DNA from: Uranotaenia lowii | Lineage: Eukaryota > Arthropoda > Insecta > Diptera > Culicidae | Reading direction: 5' to 3' | Length of the DNA: 64,000 nt | Assembly (NCBI RefSeq): GCF_029784155.1 | Contig: NC_073692.1 | Coordinates: forward strand, 160,485,582-160,549,581 | Part shown: positions 58,196 to 64,000 of the stretch, piece by piece | Layout: each line of letters begins with the position of its first letter | Position numbering within the stretch: position 1 is the stretch's first letter | Made by a program: the position numbers and the translations under genes | The notes under the pieces: model-generated | The model's database searches: none | What the model was told of the DNA's origin: nothing | Seen by the model: the letters and a program-made list of their open reading frames with translations, nothing else

Positions 58196-60820
58196 CCTTA
58201 GATGTTTTCCTGAAACCATATTTTTTGACGATTGTGTAACTATGATTCAAACGGTTTTTGATGTAAAATGCATTCGTTCTGAACAAAGAACATTTAAATA
58301 ATACATTTGATGGAACTTTTTCACCAAAATTTTGTGTTCTACTCAATTTCACTTTACAGTCTTACTCATCATTACTTATATTCGAGGAAATGTTTATTGT
58401 ATTACCTACCTCCAGGGGCAAAAATTTTCGTGATCATTTATTAGTTTTTTTTTCAGCGAATGTTGAAAGCGTTGTTCATTTACAGAGGATTCTAGACACT
58501 GTTAGGTCCATTTTCTATTAACTCCAAGAAAAATGCGCCAGAGAATGTTTTGTTGAAATGTGTTGACATTTATGGCAGTTTTAATTAATTGCCTTTCTTT
58601 TTCCTCCGAAATAATTTAAAAAGTTTTCTTCAAATTTTTGCTTACCAAATTTGCAGACATGTACATCACTAATTTGCAGTGTTTGCACTGGACTTATTTG
58701 CAGTGTTTTCAAAGAAAACTTGTCATGGTCATGGTTATGCTTTTTTGACAAATTTCCATATCACATTCTGTTGATTGTTATCTGTTACATGAAATGCATT
58801 TGATTATCTTATTTTAACCAAATGATCATCTTTCGAAATTGTATTTTATAACATTTATCAAAATATGAATGCTCAAGTTAAAAACAAATAAAATAAGAAC
58901 GTTAAGAATATGCATCTAGTTCACAGCCACCTCAAATCAATGAGATTTGAAATCTCTGTTCTAGAGCATTGAAATCTATCAATTTACGAAGAGAATTATG
59001 GCAACTTTTTAAAATTAGAACACGCTCTGTTGAAATCAATACTGATGTTATGAAATCGCTTAATACATATTTGTACCTGAAAATAGTTTTCTAATTCTTT
59101 CCATCACCTACAAAAAATGTTAGAACATGAGTTTTCAGAGTCTGCAAATAAATTTGGAAACTAAGATTTCTTCCTCGATTTCTTTTATCATATTCTCTCT
59201 TAGCTTTTGTTTTCTTGGAAGAAAAACCGAATTTTCTTTATTTCTTCGAAGTTAAATTTTTGCAACGAAAAACGGTTTAAGTTCCTGGTTTGATGATGTA
59301 AGAATAAAAAAAATTAACTCTTAATTTTTAAAATCTATTATGAAGTTTTTGCTATCTGGATCATGGAATGTGTAGTTAATTTTTTTAAAAGTTTTTTCAA
59401 TTATTTGATTTTCATTGTGATGTTCAATAAAAAACAGAAATCTCAAAAGTTTTCTTCGCAAATCTTAATCCTTTTTTACTGATTTTTAACTGTAACATTT
59501 AAGTGTAAACCATTGTTTAGTAGTACTTAGATACAATTAAAGCTTTATTTGGTTCTTGTTTGATTTAGGGAAAAGTCAGGTAAGACAGACATCCTGAGAT
59601 AGAATCGCAACAGAAAATCAGCTATTACTTTTTCCATCGCAGTCTTCACCCAGATGGGCAGTTTGGGTTGTTTGCTATCGCATTAACCATTGGCATTAGT
59701 AATTTTCCTTGATCAATACTGTTTTTATGGCAATATAAAACATGCTTGCAAATTACACTTTAAAATAAATTAGAATAAAACCGACACTGCGTAGAAAAGG
59801 TAGATACTGATGAAAAAATTGCTGAAAAAGTCATATTTTTGTGAGTTTGGTTTTAAAACCAAATTGGAACCAACTGGTCCAAATCCAGAAGCGAAACAGT
59901 GTGTTTTTCGGAATTCCTCCGTATTTAGGCGCTTTCTTCATCGAGGATCCTATTTTTACACTCTTTTATGGCCTGTTTGAGGTGTGGTGTGCTTTTCGAT
60001 CGCAACTTCCAAGGTCTTTGGCGGCATATGTAGAATAAAACCGATGAAAAAAAAAAATCAAATGGATTTGGAGAAATTTATGTGCCAGTTTTAACTGACC
60101 TTAAGGTGCCCGCCTTACCCGCCTTAGCAACTTTTTTTTTTATAAAAACGTTTGTGACTCAAGCTCTTCAAACTAAATTCGCGGATTTGCTTTCAGATTG
60201 TTAAAGAGAAGTCTAATATTTAAACATTCCACTTTTGAAAACGGTAGAACTTTTCGAAAATGTCGCGAGTTATTAACTATTTTCTGGGTAGAAAAAATTA
60301 CTTCAGAAGGTGGTACTTTAAAGTTTTTGTTTGTTTTGTTTACTATTATAAGGCCTTGCTTGATGTAAATGAACAAAGGGTTTCAAAAGGGATGATACTT
60401 TTTAAAACTTTTTTTTTGTTTTGGGTCTTGGTTTACACTTTATATTCCAAGCTTCTTGAAAATGTTATTGATTCGAAACCTGTGTCTGACTTCTGATATT
60501 GGGTGTTTTATCATATTAGGAGTTTAAGTTCTACAAAGTATTCATTTTTATAACCCAAACTTCGTTCAATTTTTAAGCATCTAAACATGAAATAAAGAAG
60601 AGGATATTTTCTTACGTTTCCTAATATTCCAATTGTTTCATTTCAACAACAAAATTTTCATGGAATCACAAAGTTGATATTATTTTCTTCTCAAACTTAC
60701 TGGATATATTCTTGAAATTTGGAAAAAGTTTTTTTGATCAATTTTACTTTGCCTTATACTAATAAGGTAGGTAAAAATTAGACGATCTTATGGTGTCACC
60801 ATAAATATGAAATGTAATAT
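58196..60820. other. AT-rich region, no recognised content
   Basis: Over 2.6 kb without a recognisable gene, element end or tandem repeat. Open frames such as 59841-60038 and 60260-60496 (plus) have no domain. Confidence 0.3.
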
Positions 60821-60825
60821 TAGAC

Positions 60826-61133
60826 TGAGTCGATTTGAGGCCATTTTTAAATTTCTGAAACCCTGAGGTCTAAAAAGCTTCATCTTGGTTCAAAACTCAT
60901 CCATGGTTTTTGCAGAATTTTTAGTTGACGTTTGCATGAGTCAATTTGAACATTTATGTTTGTATGGGAAAACTGGATATTTTTTACTGAAAAATCAATA
61001 TTATTTTTGTTTCTCCTGTGAAACCGATACTGTTAATGGTTTTTGTGTTAACTTATAAATTCTCGAAAAGCAATTTTTCGCTGAACAACTTTGTCGAAGA
61101 CCGTAACTTCGTATCTTATTAGGCAAACAAGTT
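60826..61133 (-). repeat. Q-repeat copy F
   Basis: Starts with the fixed end GACTGAGTCGATTTGAGG and continues in order on the minus strand through AAACTCATCCATGG, TTTTTCGCTGAACAACTTTG, TCGAAGACCGTAACTTCGTA, and TCTTATTAGGC, where a SINE begins. Confidence 0.8.
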
Positions 61134-61378
61134 GCCGCCGGTCGTGGCCTAGAGGATAGCGTTCCAGTCTTCTAAGCCAGAGTCCATGAGATCGAATCCC
61201 GATCATGGCACATATAGTATGTACTCTTTCTGTGGTCTGGTGGTTTTAGCAGTTGTAAGATGCTAGCCATAATATCCTTGAAAGATGTACGCCTTAGAGT
61301 TAAGTAAATTAGATCTCTTCAAAGAAACATGAAGTTTCACTGAGATCCTATATGTGTGTGTTCGTTCTTTTATAAACA
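61134..61378 (+). mobile_element. SINE with tRNA-Arg-like head, copy 2
   Basis: Head: GTCGTGGCCTAGAGGATAGC (A-box region), TCTTCTAA at the anticodon-loop position, and B box AGATCGAATCCC. The body shares GGTGGTTTTAGCAGTTGTAA, ATGCTAGCCAT and CTTAGAGTTAAG with 46605-46845. Its start abuts Q-repeat copy F. Confidence 0.8.
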
Positions 61379-61395
61379 AGTTATTAGTTGATTAA

Positions 61396-62725
61396 CCCTC
61401 ATCCGCATTAGAGTGTCATTTTGACACTATTGCAAGTTTGAATGCTTGTAACTTTTTTCAGAAGCTTCAAAAAAGAAAAATTTCTTCGGGGACCCTGAAA
61501 TTGCAATTGGGATTCTTTAATATTGCATCTTTACTTTATTTATGGACGAACCCTGGAAGCCTGGACAAAAAAACTCCCTTTTCCGACTTAGAGTGTCATT
61601 TTGACACTCCAAAAGTAAAATCTATTTAATTCGTTTGAATTATTATGAACTTCATATAAAACTTATATCAATAGAAACCTTGTAATGTCAGTAAAATATG
61701 TTTCGAACATTATATACAGCTAAAGTTACAAGTTTTCTCGTTATTCAGCATGAAAGAAAAAAAATCCGAAAAAACATGCCTTACGAAAACTGCTGTAGTT
61801 CATATAATACATGTCCAAAAAAATATTTGACTTATGCATATGAAAGCTGAAGTTAATGCCTATATCATGAAGTATCGCTCTCTGCCCAAATCACCACCCA
61901 CCGTACCTACTCGGAGAGCAAACAAACACGTTTTGCTGGACGCGCTGCTTGTAGTTCTAGAAATTCAGGAATGATTTTACGTTTATAATTTTCATATTTT
62001 TGTGAAATCTCACAGCGTGAATTGTAGCACCTCACTAGAATGTAGATTAAATTAGCTTTCCAATGAATATACTTTTGATTGGTCCAAACAAAGTAAAAGC
62101 ACTGATAATCCGGGTACAACCTGACAGTGGACCACAAAAACAGATGAAATTTCAATTTGTAAAAAAATCGCGCAAAGTAGTGAACTTTGAAAAATTCCAG
62201 TAAATTCAATTATTTTTGAATAAAAAAACTAAAAACAGCAAAATGTTGGAAATTTAATAGATTTTGTAGTCATATTTTTTTCAAAACTCTACCATCGCTC
62301 AAACAGTATTTACTAGCAATCGAATGAAAAGTAGGTTTTTTAGACCACTTTTTTGAACTTTGTGTGACCATTTCATTAAAAAAAATTTAAAAAAATATTT
62401 CTTGTCTTCATGATGTAGGCATTAACTTCAGCTTTCATATGCATAAGTCAAATATTTTTTTGGACATTTATTATATGAACTACAGCAATTTTCCTGAGGC
62501 ATGTTTTTTCGGATTTTTTTCTTTCGTGCTGAATAACGGGAAAACTATAAGCTTTAGCTATATATAATGTTGGAAACATATTTTACTGACATTACAAGGT
62601 ATCTAGTGATATAAGTTTCATTGTAACCGGTTATATATAAAAAGAGTTATGACGATTTTAGCTTGGAGTGTCAAATTGACACTCCTAGTGCTGATTAGGG
62701 TAATGAAATCTAATGCGGATGAGGG
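61396..62725. mobile_element. piggyBac-type non-autonomous element
   Basis: Perfect 17-bp inverted ends CCCTCATCCGCATTAGA, flanked by TTAA on both sides (61392-61395 and 62726-62729). TTAA duplication and CCC start are piggyBac hallmarks. The arms form long inverted repeats: about 61660-61875 against 62406-62620. The near-palindrome GTGTCATTTTGACAC appears just inside the left end, again near 61590, and as GTGTCAAATTGACAC near 62670. There is no transposase frame. Relic arms of a relative are at 15.4 and 20.9 kb. Confidence 0.9.
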
Positions 62726-62739
62726 TTAAAAGGGGCATG

Positions 62740-63215
62740 TCTTTTGGCATTAAAGAACTTTAAATTCAATTGACGTCACTGATGGGTCCCTAGTGAGGTA
62801 TTGCATGGCTTCTTAGCGTTAAATTTTCGCGAGGCCTCAGCAGTGATGTCATTTGAATTTATAGTTCTTCAATACCAAAAGACATACCCCAGTTGGACAG
62901 CTAATTTATTTTTGCCCAATAAGATACGAAGTTGTTCCAAACCAAATTGTTCAGTAGAAAGTTTTTTTTTCAACAATTTATTATTTGGCACAAAATTCAT
63001 TAACAGGCTCGATTCCACAGGTGAAACATAAATGATGTTGATTTTCAGTACCAAATATTCAATTTTTCCATACAAACATAAAAGCTCAAATTTACCTCAT
63101 GTAAACCTTTATTAAAAATTCTGCAAAAAATCATGGATGAGTTTTGAACCAAAATTAAGCTTTTTAGACACCAGGGTTTGAGAAATTCATAAATGACCCC
63201 AAATCGACTCAGTCT
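62740..63215 (+). repeat. Q-repeat copy G
   Basis: Central to 3' order is as in copy A, ending CCAAATCGACTCAGTC at 63214. Upstream, 62740-62790 is an inverted copy of the GTCAATTGAATTTA...CCAAAAGACAT block that also follows in direct form at 62840-62885, so the 5' part forms a fold-back. Confidence 0.75.
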
Positions 63216-63394
63216 TATGGAGTATTTCATCTTTATGTGTGAAGTTGTTTTGGGTATGTCATAATTTGTACGTTCGTATCGTTGAATATTATTTTCCTTG
63301 GGTAATATGACATTCTCTATTTTTTTTTCATTAAAATCAATATATGGTCTGTTGTTGTACAATAAATAATCAAATAAAATAATATGACCGTAAA
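63216..63394. other. Spacer
   Basis: No feature is recognised. Confidence 0.3.
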
Positions 63395-63700
63395 AATTAT
63401 CCGGGCTGGGCAAATCCGGGTTACTTCATCAACACCCTAAAAATATTCGGGCATTTGAATTCAAAATTTCGAATTTTAAGCTTTCAGAAACCGATCATGA
63501 TTTGTAGAATTAGAGTTTTTTGTTTAATTTTTCAAATAAAAAGTGAACAACTCCGGGCTTTTGGATACATCAATTCTGGGAAGATCAGCTTATAAAAATG
63601 GTTAAAAAATAAAGCTTTTAAGGCGCAACAAATTTGAAATTATGGATAAATTTTGATAACTCCCGAGGTTTACAGTTGGCGCATTAAAAATTCCCCTAAA
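63395..63700. mobile_element. Fragment of the CCGGGC-rich element
   Basis: ATCCGGGCTGGGCAAATCCGGG and ATATTCGGGCATTTGAATTC match the repeating words of 51398-51856. The ends are not present. Confidence 0.5.
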
Positions 63701-64000
63701 GGTTATTTATTCTGGTCAAGTTAATATCTGGTCAAGAGCTTTAGTGTTTTGTTTTCTTATCCATAGTGTTCTCACACCTAGTTGAACCTTGTTCAAATAA
63801 TCTTTCTACCAAAAAGCAAATGGAAACTTTTTTCTAGTACTAGATATGTTCGTTTATTACAAAGAAAGTTTAAATTCATTTAACAATTATTGACATGTCA
63901 ATTTATATAGATGACAGCTGTATGAAAAGATTTTGGAAGTTTGTTCGGAGCTTGACCACTTTATTCATCTATCATCATTTTTCCCAACGATCAGAGCGAC
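63701..64000. other. No recognised content at right edge
   Basis: AT-rich, with no gene or repeat seen. Confidence 0.3.

Noticed and set aside
61138..61210. Possible tRNA-Arg gene
   Set aside because: The anticodon-loop region looks right but stems are broken, and the same head plus body recurs at 46.6-46.85 kb, so it is a SINE.

Overview
The window looks like nuclear DNA of an insect, most likely a dipteran and probably a mosquito. It is AT-rich and packed with relics of transposable elements typical of insect genomes: I-clade and Jockey-group non-LTR retrotransposons, Tc1/mariner transposases of the MDDETY type, a Penelope-like element, tRNA-headed SINEs, Helitrons, and non-autonomous elements with piggyBac, hAT, Transib and mariner hallmarks. 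I found no host protein gene, no true tRNA or rRNA gene, and nothing bacterial such as an operon or CRISPR array. The species guess rests on element types only.

Layout. 1-1.3 kb: GC-richer sequence with degenerate tandem repeats, then one copy of a dispersed repeat called here the Q-repeat. 1.3-12.7 kb: a very large, old, imperfect palindrome. Its left arm is split by a 2.4-kb block that carries a 9-bp satellite, and a Penelope-like element sits at its centre. 12.9-15.2 kb: GC-richer sequence without a recognisable gene. 15.2-21.1 kb: a SINE, piggyBac-type arms, Helitron tandem units, a pair of direct repeats around a minisatellite, and a 193-bp (TA)n tract. 21.6-25.8 kb: a TA-flanked element, an internally deleted mariner, a retrotransposon tail and an 8-bp satellite. 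25.8-30.9 kb: a GC-richer island, relics, a Helitron and a compound inverted-repeat element.

30.9-41.3 kb is the most informative part. One 5'-truncated I-clade retrotransposon is cut into six pieces by five different insertions: Mutator-like, one unclassified, Transib-like, hAT-like, and a TA-target element that itself contains another element. Target-site duplications are readable at four of the five, and removing the insert in each of these cases restores a sensible retrotransposon reading, so the order of insertion can be worked out.

41.3-48.3 kb: Helitron, mariner relic, a palindrome-rich element, (ACTT)n, more short elements and a SINE. 48.3-51.2 kb: a decayed Jockey-group element interrupted by a 242-bp element with perfect 43-bp inverted ends. 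51.4-64 kb: further short elements, a mariner N-terminal relic, a second Transib-like element, a second hAT-like copy, a SINE, a piggyBac-type element and Q-repeats.

All coding sequence recognised is transposon-derived, and every copy is broken by stops, frameshifts, truncation or insertions. GC-richer islands free of recognised repeats (about 3.4-4.3, 13.0-14.3, 25.8-26.5, 44.4-44.8, 46.1-46.5 and 53.5-54.3 kb) are the only candidates for host regulatory or intronic sequence. Boundaries given as approximate were judged by eye.
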